Origin: Deltaproteobacteria bacterium
Lineage (GTDB): Bacteria > Desulfobacterota > B13-G15
Direction: 5' to 3'
DNA: 9,327 bases
Assembly (NCBI GenBank): GCA_003646705.1
Contig: QMLK01000021.1
Location: forward strand, 1 to 9,327
Shown in pieces: positions 1-6,646 of this stretch. The translations under genes and the position numbers were made by a program. The stretch's first letter is position 1, and every line of letters begins with the position of its first letter. Below the pieces are notes generated by a model. It was given only the letters and a program-made list of their open reading frames with translations. It was not told the DNA's origin and did no database searches.

Positions 1-676
1 AGCCGAGATCGTCAAGGAGCGGGGTATAGTGCTCCACACGGACGCGGTGCAGGCTGTGGGGAAGGTGGAGATAGATCTGCGGAGGCTCCCGATAGACCTC
101 CTCTCCCTATCCGGGCACAAGTTCTACGCCCCCAAAGGCGTAGGGGCGCTCTTCGTACGGCGCGGTACCCCCTGGGTGCCCTTCGTGTTGGGCGGTCACC
201 AAGAGGGCGGCAGGAGGGCTGGTACGGAGAACACGGCCTCTATCGTGGGGCTCGGGAAGGCCTCTGAGCTCGCCAAGGAGGAGGTGGCCGATCAGGGGAG
301 GATCAAGGCCCTAAGGGACAAGTTGGAGAGGGGGATCATGGAGTCGATCCCCCAGGTGTTCCTCAACGGCGACCCTGACAGACGCCTCCCCAACACCTCC
401 AACCTCTGCTTTGTGGGTGTGGAGGGGGAGGCGTTGCTCTTGAGGCTCGACGACGAAGGGATAGCGGTGTCGACGGGTTCCGCCTGCTCCTCGGGCAGCG
501 GGGAGCCCTCCCACGTCCTCCGGGCCATGAAGGTGCCAGAGCCCGCCGTCCACGGGGCCATCCGTTTCTCCTTGGGGCGCTACACCACCGAGGAGGATAT
601 AGACTACGTCCTGGAGAAGGTCCCCACGGTCGTCCAAGAGCTGCGGGCCCTCTCCCCCCTCTGGCCCCCGACTTAA
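1..676 (+). CDS. nifS: Cysteine desulfurase, class I (NifS/IscS), C-terminal part
   Basis: PLP-dependent enzyme that removes sulfur from L-cysteine as an enzyme persulfide for Fe-S cluster assembly. The reading frame is open from base 2, so the N-terminal part lies outside the window; the GTG at 29 is an internal valine, not a start. Visible hallmarks are HTDAVQ with the cofactor-contacting Asp and Gln, SGHK with the PLP-binding lysine (codon 119-121), GTEN, and the catalytic loop STGSACSSGSGEPSHVL with the sulfur-accepting Cys at 485-487. The class I loop and the Cys followed by SSGS mark the NifS/IscS branch rather than SufS. The frame ends with TAA at 674-676 and converges on the kinase gene, with the two stops interleaved. 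It is encoded opposite the IscU-like scaffold at 4518-4961, its likely partner. Family assignment is very secure; the choice between nifS and iscS is not. Confidence 0.95.
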   Translation, partial: AEIVKERGIVLHTDAVQAVGKVEIDLRRLPIDLLSLSGHKFYAPKGVGALFVRRGTPWVPFVLGGHQEGGRRAGTENTASIVGLGKASELAKEEVADQGRIKALRDKLERGIMESIPQVFLNGDPDRRLPNTSNLCFVGVEGEALLLRLDDEGIAVSTGSACSSGSGEPSHVLRAMKVPEPAVHGAIRFSLGRYTTEEDIDYVLEKVPTVVQELRALSPLWPPT

Positions 677-1509
677 CCTCCTGCACGTCCGTAAAGCCTT
701 TCCTCCAAGGTCCACCCCAACCTCCAGAGGAGGACCCGAAGGCGATAGCGCTTAAGGTGCCTCCTTAAGGCCTCCTCGAGGTCCCTCCGCCCCCTGGCGT
801 AGGTCCTCCAGAAGGTCAGCTTGTCGGCGTCGCTCAAAGGGAGCCCCCTCCGCCTGAGCTTCTCGGCGGAGCGGTCAAGCCTCTTCAGGTTCTCCATCCT
901 CATGGCTGGGCTCAGAGAGGGATGGCGGGTGGCCCGGTCGAAGTCTATGATCAGGACCTCGCCGTCCTCCACGAGGAAGTTCTTCAGATGTAGGTCCCCG
1001 TGCAGGACCCCCAGGTCGTGGACCATCCTGGTGAGCTCAGCGGCCTTTCTGATGATCGTCCTCTTCTGCCCAAGGGGCGGCCTCCCCCTGAGGTAGGTTA
1101 TCAAGTCCACCACCCGGGGCAGGTAATGGGTTATCAGATAGCCCCGGTAAAAGGGTCCCACCCCTTCGCGGATGGCCGCCACGGGTTCCAAGGTCCTCAC
1201 CCCCCTCTGTCTCAGGCCCTCCGTGATGAGCAGCTCCTGGAAGGGACGGTCCCCGAAGAGGAAGAGGTCTTCGTTGAAGGCCCTGAGGAGGCCACCATGC
1301 AGGTACCTCCTCACCACCAAGGCTACCTCCCCTTCCACCACCAAAAGGCTTCCCCTGCCCCGGAGGGGACCCCCTTGGTCGAGGCCCCTGAAGAGGGAAC
1401 GGGGTTCAAGCAGCCCCTTCTCCCTCAGATAGGGGAGGTAGGCCTCCTTGGCGAGGATCCTCCTCGAACCCTCTTCAAGCTCGATGAAGCCCTTGGGCAG
1501 TCCCTCCAA
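673..1509 (-). CDS. Kdo/WaaP-type lipopolysaccharide kinase family protein
   Basis: Small protein-kinase-like fold of 278 residues, resembling the 3-deoxy-D-manno-octulosonic acid kinase (KdkA) and WaaP/InaA group that phosphorylates LPS core sugars at the inner membrane. The catalytic loop HGDLHLKN (170-177) carries Asp172 and Asn177. The metal-binding motif is IIDFDRA, with Asp189 as the likely DFG-equivalent. A candidate helix-C Glu is at 92, and the VVRRY strand (65-69) precedes a glycine pair typical of KdkA. The start is TTG at 1509, chosen because GGAG lies seven bases upstream (1517-1520) and no in-frame ATG exists before the kinase core. This start lies 35 bases inside the upstream transporter gene. 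It is the last gene of the run, and its TAA interleaves with that of nifS. A RIO-like or other small-molecule kinase is possible; why it sits with metal genes is unclear. Confidence 0.8.
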   Translation of the reverse strand: MEGLPKGFIELEEGSRRILAKEAYLPYLREKGLLEPRSLFRGLDQGGPLRGRGSLLVVEGEVALVVRRYLHGGLLRAFNEDLFLFGDRPFQELLITEGLRQRGVRTLEPVAAIREGVGPFYRGYLITHYLPRVVDLITYLRGRPPLGQKRTIIRKAAELTRMVHDLGVLHGDLHLKNFLVEDGEVLIIDFDRATRHPSLSPAMRMENLKRLDRSAEKLRRRGLPLSDADKLTFWRTYARGRRDLEEALRRHLKRYRLRVLLWRLGWTLEERLYGRAGG

Positions 1510-2683
1510 GGTCGAACTCCAAATCCTTCAGTCTTTCATCACTGGCCTTCAGGACCTCTACCCCCGCGTTGGACAGGACGTAGAAGGGTCCCTTGCCCTC
1601 TAAATCGGCCCTGGAGACGAGCTTGTCAACCCCCTCCTTCAGGAGCCAATGGCTGACCTTCATGCCGCGGCCCTTTCCCTCCTCGGCGTAGGGGTTCCTC
1701 AGCACCTTCTCATCTAGGACCTTGCCGTCCGACAGCCTGAACTTCACGAAGTAGAAATAGGGCGCCTCCCCGAAGTGCTCGGACAGCCTCTCCTTGTCCA
1801 CCTCCAGGGGCACGGCGTAGGTCAAGCTGTCCTTGTGCTCGGGTTCGTAGTGGATGAGGATGTGGTCCACGAAAGGGACCTCCTGCCAGATCTTGTCCTC
1901 CAGGGCCATGACCGCCCTATGGGCCCGCTCGAAGTCCCTCACCTTGAGGATGAGCTCCGCCTCTATGAACCGGTATTTGCCGGAGTTGCGCCCCCAGAGC
2001 CCCTTTATCTCCGCCACCCTCGGGTCCGAGAGGATGATGGCCTTTATCTTGTCGAGGGTCTGAAAGTCGAGGGAGGCGTCCAGCAGCACCCTTATCGCCT
2101 GAAGGGCGATGCCCAGCCCCATCCTCGCGATCAGTGCCACCATCACGAGGGCCGCCGCCTTGTCGAGATAGCTGAACCGGAGTAACCCCCCCAAGAGTCC
2201 CCCGAGGATCATGGTGGAGGATAACATATCGCTTCGTACGTGGTAGGCCTCAGCCGACAGGCTCGGCGAGTTGAACTCCCTTGCCTTGCCCCCTATCCAG
2301 CGGGAGAAGAGGTAGGTGGCCAGGACCGTGATCCCCACTCCTGCCATGGCGAAGGGGATCTCCTCCACCATCAACCCCTTTCGGGAGAGGAAGGCCTCCC
2401 TCGCTATCTCATAGCCCGCCAGCAGGATCAGGAAAGAGACCCCCAGGGAGATCAGGTTCTCCAACTTGTAGAGGCCGTAGGGAAAGGTCTTGCTGTGCCT
2501 GCGCGAGAGCATGATCCCCGCGAAGAGGGAGGCCGAGGAGACCACGTCGCTGAAGGAATGCACGGCGTCAGCCTTCAAGGCCACACTACCCGAAAGCACC
2601 GACAACCAATACTTGAAGAGGGCCAGGGAGAGGTTGAAGCCGAGGGCCGTGAGGGCGATCCTGCCGTCTCGGGGGATCTTCAT
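1475..2683 (-). CDS. Cation diffusion facilitator transporter with C-terminal NifX-like domain
   Basis: Inner-membrane metal-ion/proton antiporter of the CDF family fused to a dinitrogenase-cofactor (NifX/NifB-type) domain; 402 residues, where a plain CDF has about 300. Residues 8-200 hold the hydrophobic transmembrane segments. The metal site is visible as H42xxxD46 in TM2 (within ADAVHSFSD) and H148xxxD152 in TM5 (within AEAYHVRSD), the His/Asp pattern of zinc-, cobalt- or iron-type CDFs. Residues about 205-283 form the cytoplasmic CDF domain ending at HILIHYEP. From about 288 the chain changes to a NifX-like fold: LSEHFGEAPYFYFV, then a V-K-E-N-P-like strand and a long helix. This domain has Ala where the stand-alone NifX proteins here have Cys after HFG. 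ATG at 2683 overlaps the upstream stop by four bases (ATGA) and has AAGGA upstream. The substrate metal cannot be told from sequence. Confidence 0.9.
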   Translation of the reverse strand: MKIPRDGRIALTALGFNLSLALFKYWLSVLSGSVALKADAVHSFSDVVSSASLFAGIMLSRRHSKTFPYGLYKLENLISLGVSFLILLAGYEIAREAFLSRKGLMVEEIPFAMAGVGITVLATYLFSRWIGGKAREFNSPSLSAEAYHVRSDMLSSTMILGGLLGGLLRFSYLDKAAALVMVALIARMGLGIALQAIRVLLDASLDFQTLDKIKAIILSDPRVAEIKGLWGRNSGKYRFIEAELILKVRDFERAHRAVMALEDKIWQEVPFVDHILIHYEPEHKDSLTYAVPLEVDKERLSEHFGEAPYFYFVKFRLSDGKVLDEKVLRNPYAEEGKGRGMKVSHWLLKEGVDKLVSRADLEGKGPFYVLSNAGVEVLKASDERLKDLEFDLGGTAQGLHRA

Positions 2684-3414
2684 CGGTCCTTGGTCATGGT
2701 GACGAGCCTTATGCCGTGGCGGTGCAGCTGCCTGAAGGTGGCCCCCTGGGCGATGTACCTCAAGGCCTCCCCTTCGTCCACCACCAAGGACCCCGATAGG
2801 GCTGCTATGCCGTGATCGAAGAGGAGGGGGGTCAAGGGGGTTGTGGGGCCTATCAGCATTACGAAGCTGTCCTCGGGACAGAGGCTGAGGAGCCCCTCGA
2901 GGGTGTGGTTGATGAAGGCCGTGCCCGTGATGCCTATCACCTGGCAGCGGGGCAGCACCTCCTGGGCCTCATGGGCGGGGAGGTCCCCCTGGCGGGGGTG
3001 TTGCTCCAGCACGAAGAGCCTCCTGGCGACCTTGCGGAGCTCATCAACGAAGGGGAAATGGCCCACGATGGCCACGTCCTTCCCAGCCCCCTTTTCCGCC
3101 AACAGTCCGAAGGCGTTCTGCTCCTTCAGCTTGCCTTCGTCTACCTCGAGCAGCGAGTTTATGGCCGCCATGCCGATGGAGGCCTCGAGGAGGGAGTCCG
3201 ACAGCGCTAGGCGGGCCACCTCCCCTGCTGGCCTCCCCTCAAGGGTTCCAGCTTGCCTCACAGGGGGGGCTTCGTGGGGGTGGTCCTCGCGGAAGGTGGA
3301 GGCCAGGCCGGCGCGACGAGATCCCACAAGGGTCCAGAAGGCCCCCACCAGTACTCGCCTCACTGGGACCTCCTCGTCCTTCAGCCCTTGGAGGATCTCC
3401 TCTAAGATCTTCAA
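2680..3414 (-). CDS. DUF4213/DUF364 putative heavy-metal chelation protein
   Basis: Predicted cytoplasmic protein of 244 residues with the two-domain layout of the DUF4213-DUF364 family (COG2014), whose structure from Desulfitobacterium suggested metal chelation; no reaction is established. The N-terminal domain (about 1-90) includes the GLASTF strand and the helix ending at INSLL. The C-terminal Rossmann-like domain begins at VAIVGHFPF (114-122) and carries ITGTAFINHTLEGLL (162-176), then IGPTTPLTPLLFDHGI (188-203) and SGSLVVD (207-213), which are the family's conserved loops. The TTG at 3414 is taken as the start because it follows the upstream TAG after one base and the N-terminus aligns with the family; the ribosome site is weak (AAGAAGAG). 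Its stop overlaps the transporter start, so chelation and transport may be coupled. Family call firm, function inferred. Confidence 0.87.
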   Translation of the reverse strand: MKILEEILQGLKDEEVPVRRVLVGAFWTLVGSRRAGLASTFREDHPHEAPPVRQAGTLEGRPAGEVARLALSDSLLEASIGMAAINSLLEVDEGKLKEQNAFGLLAEKGAGKDVAIVGHFPFVDELRKVARRLFVLEQHPRQGDLPAHEAQEVLPRCQVIGITGTAFINHTLEGLLSLCPEDSFVMLIGPTTPLTPLLFDHGIAALSGSLVVDEGEALRYIAQGATFRQLHRHGIRLVTMTKDR

Positions 3415-3415
3415 G

Positions 3416-4546
3416 CTAAGGCTCTTCTTCCCTTGGGCGGGGATCTCTGCGGGGTCGGGTGAAGATCACCCTGTACTTATCCTCCTGGCCCTCGAAGCAG
3501 ATACGGCACCTCTGGCACTCTTCCCCCTCTTCGTCGGGTTCCTCCACCGCGGAGGGGGGCTCCAAACGGACCTCAAAGCCCGCCTCCTCGTACATCTTCA
3601 CCATCTCGCTCAAGCGGGGCTCAGAGGCCACGAACCTCCTCGTCCACCCCTCCCGAAGGAGCTCCTGTCCCTTGGCCGTCCCCTTCTCAGCCCCGATGAG
3701 CCTCTCGGAGAGGCGTTGCCAAAGGGCCTCGATCTCTCCCCCGACCCCTGTGGGGACCTCTAAGGGCGTCTTGCCCTCACTCAGGGCCTCTATCACCCTT
3801 CGGTCAAAGGGGATCTTGCCCAGCACTTCCACCCCCTCCTGCCGACAGAAGTCCTCCACCTCGTGGGCCTTCTGTAAGTTTACGTCGAACTTGTTGATGC
3901 AGACAAGGGCCTCCACCCGCAGACGACGGCATAGCTCCAGGACCCGTTTGAGGTCGTGGAGGGCCGCCACCGTGGGTTCAGTGACCACCAAGGCCATATC
4001 CACCCCCGACAGCGACGATATGACCGGACAGCCCACCCCGGGTGGCCCATCCACAAGGATTAGGTCCTCCCCCTTCTCCTCCGCCAACTCCTTGGCCCTC
4101 TTCCTCACCTCGGCCACCAATTTGCCCGAGTTCTCCTCGCCCATCTCCAACTGGGCATGGATCATGGGACCGAAGGCCGTCTCCGAGAGGTACCAGTGGC
4201 CGGAGAGGTGGTCCTGCATGGAGATGGCCTCCTCGGGACATCCCAGGGCGCAGAGGCCGCAGCCCTCGCATTCGATTAGGTCCACCTCTCCGTCCTCTAT
4301 GGCCCCGAAGCGGCACAACTCGGTGCAGCGGCCGCAACCTGTGCACCGCTCGAGGTCCACCTGCGGCTTCCTACCTCCGTAGAAGGTGCCCTCCTGGAGG
4401 ACCTTCGGCTTGAGCAGGAGGTGTAGATCCGCTGCGTCCACGTCGCAATCGGCCAGCACCGCCCTTTCGGCCAGCCGGGCGAAGGAGGCCACAAGGGTCG
4501 TCTTCCCGGTGCCCCCTTTACCGCTTATCACCAGAATTTCCTTCAC
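3416..4546 (-). CDS. MinD-superfamily ATPase with inserted 2[4Fe-4S] ferredoxin and Cys-bearing C-terminal tail
   Basis: Soluble P-loop ATPase of the COG1149 type (MinD/Mrp relatives carrying a ferredoxin), thought to couple ATP hydrolysis to Fe-S or metal-cluster handling; the exact role is unknown. The deviant Walker A motif GKGGTGKTT is at 9-17, and the switch/Walker B strand ILVDGPPGVGCP is at 163-174. The ferredoxin insert has two full motifs: Cys68, 71, 74, 78 and Cys93, 96, 99, 103. The ATPase core ends near 284. An extra segment of about 90 residues follows, starting at RRFVASEPRLSEMVKMYEEA and containing Cys344, Cys347 and Cys350. It looks like a separate small domain fused on and could bind a metal. 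The start is GTG at 4546, supported by AGGAGGAAGG directly upstream; it lies 29 bases inside the scaffold gene. Confidence 0.9.
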   Translation of the reverse strand: MKEILVISGKGGTGKTTLVASFARLAERAVLADCDVDAADLHLLLKPKVLQEGTFYGGRKPQVDLERCTGCGRCTELCRFGAIEDGEVDLIECEGCGLCALGCPEEAISMQDHLSGHWYLSETAFGPMIHAQLEMGEENSGKLVAEVRKRAKELAEEKGEDLILVDGPPGVGCPVISSLSGVDMALVVTEPTVAALHDLKRVLELCRRLRVEALVCINKFDVNLQKAHEVEDFCRQEGVEVLGKIPFDRRVIEALSEGKTPLEVPTGVGGEIEALWQRLSERLIGAEKGTAKGQELLREGWTRRFVASEPRLSEMVKMYEEAGFEVRLEPPSAVEEPDEEGEECQRCRICFEGQEDKYRVIFTRPRRDPRPREEEP

Positions 4547-4961
4547 CCTTCCTCCTGAGGTAGTCGGAGATGGCGTAATGGAGCCCTACCACCCCCAGCA
4601 GGGAGCAGTGGGCCTTGCCCGAGGGGATGCCCCCTGCGGCCTTGATCACCTCGTCGTCGGTGATCTCCAAGGCCTCCTCTATCCGGCGACCTATGGCCAG
4701 CTCGCTCAAGATGCTGGTGGTGGCGATGGCGGCGGCGCAGCCGAAGACCTTGTAGCGCAACTCGGTGATGCGGTCGTCCTTCACCTTGATGTAGAGCCTG
4801 ATGTGATCCCCACAGCGCGGGTCCCCCACCAGGGCTACCCCGTCCGCCTCCGGGATCTCCCCCACGTTGCGCGGGTGGCGGAAGTGGTCCATCACCTTCT
4901 CGTTGTAAAAGAGCACGCCGCTTTCAGGAGGTGTCTCGTAGAGCTTCCGCCAGTCCTGCAT
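4518..4961 (-). CDS. IscU/NifU-type Fe-S cluster assembly scaffold
   Basis: Scaffold on which [2Fe-2S] or [4Fe-4S] clusters are built from desulfurase-derived sulfur before transfer to target proteins. All three cluster-ligating cysteines are present: Cys50 in GDPRCGD (with Asp52, which in IscU governs cluster release), Cys75 in FGCAAAIATTS, and Cys119 in GKAHCS. The family signature YNEKVMDHFRHPRNVGEI is at 19-36. The protein has 147 residues, close to IscU and the NifU N-terminal domain, with no NFU or ferredoxin domain attached. About 17 residues precede the usual family start; ATG at 4961 was kept because a GGGGGG run precedes it, although a GTG at codon 16 is possible. The gene lies between the two ferredoxin-ATPases, two bases after one and overlapping the other by 29 bases. 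This implies translational coupling and perhaps a physical complex. Confidence 0.93.
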   Translation of the reverse strand: MQDWRKLYETPPESGVLFYNEKVMDHFRHPRNVGEIPEADGVALVGDPRCGDHIRLYIKVKDDRITELRYKVFGCAAAIATTSILSELAIGRRIEEALEITDDEVIKAAGGIPSGKAHCSLLGVVGLHYAISDYLRRKGEGNSGDKR

Positions 4962-4963
4962 GG

Positions 4964-5806
4964 TTAGCCCCCCGAGGAGAGTTCCTTCACCTTGAGGAGG
5001 ATGGAGGAGAAAAGCCCCCTGTAGTGGGGCAGTTCCTCGACGACCAGTCCCCCCCGGGAACAGACCTCGCTTATCCTGGGGTCAAAGGGTATCTCAGCCA
5101 GAAGGGGGATTTCCTCTCCCTGGAGGTACTCCCTCACCCCCTGGTCCCCCACGTCTGCTCGGTTCAGCACCACCCCCATCTTGATCCCCAGCTTCTTCAC
5201 CATCCCCACGGCGAGCGTGAGGTCGTAAAGGCCGAAGGGGGTAGGTTCGGTCACCAAGCAGCAGAAGTCCGCCCCCTTCACCGTCTCCACTACGGGGCAG
5301 GAGGTACCCGGAGGGGCGTCCAGGATGGCCATGAGCGACGGATCTATGAGGGCCTTGGCCTTCCTTATGACGGGGCTGGGCATGGGTTCTCCCACATGGA
5401 GGACCCCCTGGATCAGGCGGAGGCTTCCCCTCTTGCCCACCTCCACCCTGCCTATCTCCTTGGGCCTCTCGGATATGGCCCCTTCGGGACATACAAAGGA
5501 ACAGGCCCCACAGCCATGACAGAGCTCTTCGAAGAGCAAGACCTGCTGCCCGAGGACCATCAGGGCGTGATACTCACAGGCCTCAGCACACCTGCCGCAG
5601 TGGGTGCACTTCCCTTCGTCTATCTGGGGCAAGGAGAGGGTTACGGGGATGACCCCTTCGGTCTCGATGGGTTTGATGAAGAGGTGTACGTTGGGTTCCT
5701 CGGCATCGCAATCCACCAATTGGACCTCCCCCGCCACGGAGGCCATGTTTGTGGCCACCAAAGTCTTGCCCGTTCCCCCCTTTCCGCTGGCCACCGCGAG
5801 GATCAC
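4964..5806 (-). CDS. MinD-superfamily ATPase with inserted 2[4Fe-4S] ferredoxin
   Basis: Second COG1149-type cytoplasmic ATPase, 280 residues, with core and ferredoxin but without the tail seen in its neighbour at 3416-4546. Walker A is GKGGTGKT (8-15). The strand LVDCDAEEPNVHLF (30-43) follows, and the Walker B/switch region is ILDAPPGTSCP. The ferredoxin insert has Cys67, 70, 73, 77 and Cys96, 99, 102, 106, enough for two [4Fe-4S] clusters. The two ATPases are related but clearly diverged, and such tandem pairs are a known arrangement in anaerobes; they may form a heterodimer. The GTG start at 5806 shares GTGA with the DUF169 stop and is preceded by GGAGG five bases away. Family assignment is firm; the substrate or client is unknown. 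A role in cell-division placement is unlikely given the ferredoxin. Confidence 0.91.
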   Translation of the reverse strand: MILAVASGKGGTGKTLVATNMASVAGEVQLVDCDAEEPNVHLFIKPIETEGVIPVTLSLPQIDEGKCTHCGRCAEACEYHALMVLGQQVLLFEELCHGCGACSFVCPEGAISERPKEIGRVEVGKRGSLRLIQGVLHVGEPMPSPVIRKAKALIDPSLMAILDAPPGTSCPVVETVKGADFCCLVTEPTPFGLYDLTLAVGMVKKLGIKMGVVLNRADVGDQGVREYLQGEEIPLLAEIPFDPRISEVCSRGGLVVEELPHYRGLFSSILLKVKELSSGG

Positions 5807-6423
5807 GATCCCTCCAGGAGCCTTTTGGCCACCTCCACGGGGAGCCCCACAATGACCCTGTCCCGCGGGATTCCACCATGCCTCCGCGACTCCTCACAGC
5901 CGAAGGAGAGGGTGAGCTTTGCGTCGCGAAAGGCCCTCACGGCCACGTTGCTGCAAAGGGCAGCGATGCTCGAGAGCTCGACCCTCGGCCTTTCGCAGAA
6001 GAGGGCTTCGTAGCGCCTGAGGAGCTTCATGACCTGCTGGGGCTGAAGATAGGCCATGAAGACCTGGGGTTCCCCCTCTGTATTTATCCCGATGGCCCTG
6101 AGGCCTCCGTCCAGGGTGGGCAGGTCTCCAATGGCCTCCACCGCATACCGGTGGGGGAACCCCGCCTGTTCCTCCAGGCGTGCCTCCATCGCCCCTCGAA
6201 CATCGTGGTTCCACCCGAAGGCGTAGCGGGCGGCGTCACAACTGAGGCTTTCGGCGGTGAGGACCACTGGGACCAGGCTGGCCCTGGTGACCGCCTCGCA
6301 GAAGCGAACCCCCTCAAGGTGCGTTCCCCCTTTCGGCATCCCCCCGTAGGAGAACTCCAGCCTGTACCACCTCCCTCCAAAGGAGCTCTCCATCTGCCTG
6401 AGGACCTCTTTCAGGTCCATCAT
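5803..6423 (-). CDS. DUF169 family protein (COG2043)
   Basis: Uncharacterised cytoplasmic protein of 206 residues belonging to the DUF169 (COG2043) family, common in archaea and anaerobic bacteria; no biochemical function is known. Family hallmarks are RFCEAVTRA (Cys42), VVLTAESLSCDAARYAFG (Cys62), the central region GEPQVFMAYLQPQQVM, SIAALCSNVAVRAF (Cys157) and LSFGCEESRRHGG (Cys176). Four conserved-looking cysteines suggest a metal or cluster site, which is inference. The open frame extends to 6474, but the start is placed at ATG 6423: GAGG lies five bases upstream and the start forms an ATGA overlap with the upstream stop. The next codon, ATG 6420, is an equally possible start. Its 3' end overlaps the ferredoxin-ATPase start by four bases. 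Confidence 0.85.
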   Translation of the reverse strand: MMDLKEVLRQMESSFGGRWYRLEFSYGGMPKGGTHLEGVRFCEAVTRASLVPVVLTAESLSCDAARYAFGWNHDVRGAMEARLEEQAGFPHRYAVEAIGDLPTLDGGLRAIGINTEGEPQVFMAYLQPQQVMKLLRRYEALFCERPRVELSSIAALCSNVAVRAFRDAKLTLSFGCEESRRHGGIPRDRVIVGLPVEVAKRLLEGS

Positions 6424-6641
6424 CCCTTCCTCAGCATCGGAGTACCGCACTTGGGACAGGGTACCTGAAAACAAGGGACCCCTGGCTTATGGGGTACGCT
6501 GGCGCCGCACTGTGGACAGACACACTGCCCTCCAGGCCCCAAACCCCTTCCCATGCCTCGACTCCATCCCCTTCCCCCTCTACCCCTTCCCGAGCCTCTA
6601 CCGAGGCCCCCCGGTGGTCCAGTACCATCACCTCTTGGCAT
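6420..6641 (-). CDS. Gly/Arg-rich small protein with C-terminal zinc ribbon
   Basis: Protein of 73 residues. Residues 1-37 are almost wholly Gly, Arg, Pro and Ser and begin MPRGDGTGPPGG, an opening typical of DUF5320-type small proteins found beside NifX and Mrp genes. Residues 38-73 form a rubredoxin-like zinc ribbon: CVCPQCG (Cys40, 42, 45) and VPCPKCG (Cys62, 65), with Cys57 between them. The function is unknown; metal binding is expected from the paired CxxC knuckles. It is a real gene because it has its own start five bases after the FmdB stop, an AAGGG just upstream, and an ATGA overlap with the DUF169 start. The coding sequence is purine-rich and includes a run of G tracts at 6568-6591. 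The related gene at 8646-8966 has the low-complexity part but no ribbon. Confidence 0.8.
   Translation of the reverse strand: MPRGDGTGPPGGLGRGSGRGRGGRGWSRGMGRGLGPGGQCVCPQCGASVPHKPGVPCFQVPCPKCGTPMLRKG
6568..6591 (-). other. Possible G-quadruplex motif in coding RNA
   Basis: On the coding strand there are four G runs of 3, 4, 5 and 4 bases separated by loops of 2, 4 and 2 bases, which meets the usual pattern for an intramolecular quadruplex. A fifth run occurs further along near 6544-6547. It falls inside the Gly/Arg-rich half of the small zinc-ribbon gene, so GGG and AGG codons account for its origin. Whether it folds in the mRNA or affects translation is unknown. Confidence 0.45.
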
Positions 6642-6646
6642 GTCCC

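Noticed and set aside
673..1509. HipA-like toxin or aminoglycoside phosphotransferase
   Set aside because: The HGDLHLKN loop, the upstream VVRRY-Gly-Gly segment and the overall length fit the Kdo/WaaP group better, and there is no antitoxin gene beside it.
3416..5806. ParA/MinD partition or cell-division system, or plasmid partition genes
   Set aside because: The ATPases carry inserted 2[4Fe-4S] ferredoxins and are linked to an IscU scaffold; no ParB, MinC, MinE or centromere-like repeats are visible.
2843..6013. Several long open frames on the + strand (for example 3459-4382 and 4931-6013)
   Set aside because: They lie wholly opposite genes with clear family motifs, show no recognisable domains, have low-complexity Pro/Ser/Arg-rich translations, and arise from the high GC content.
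6424..6474. Longer N-terminus of the DUF169 protein from an upstream start at 6474
   Set aside because: The extra 17 residues overlap the zinc-ribbon gene out of frame and have no ribosome site, whereas ATG 6423 has GAGG and an ATGA overlap.
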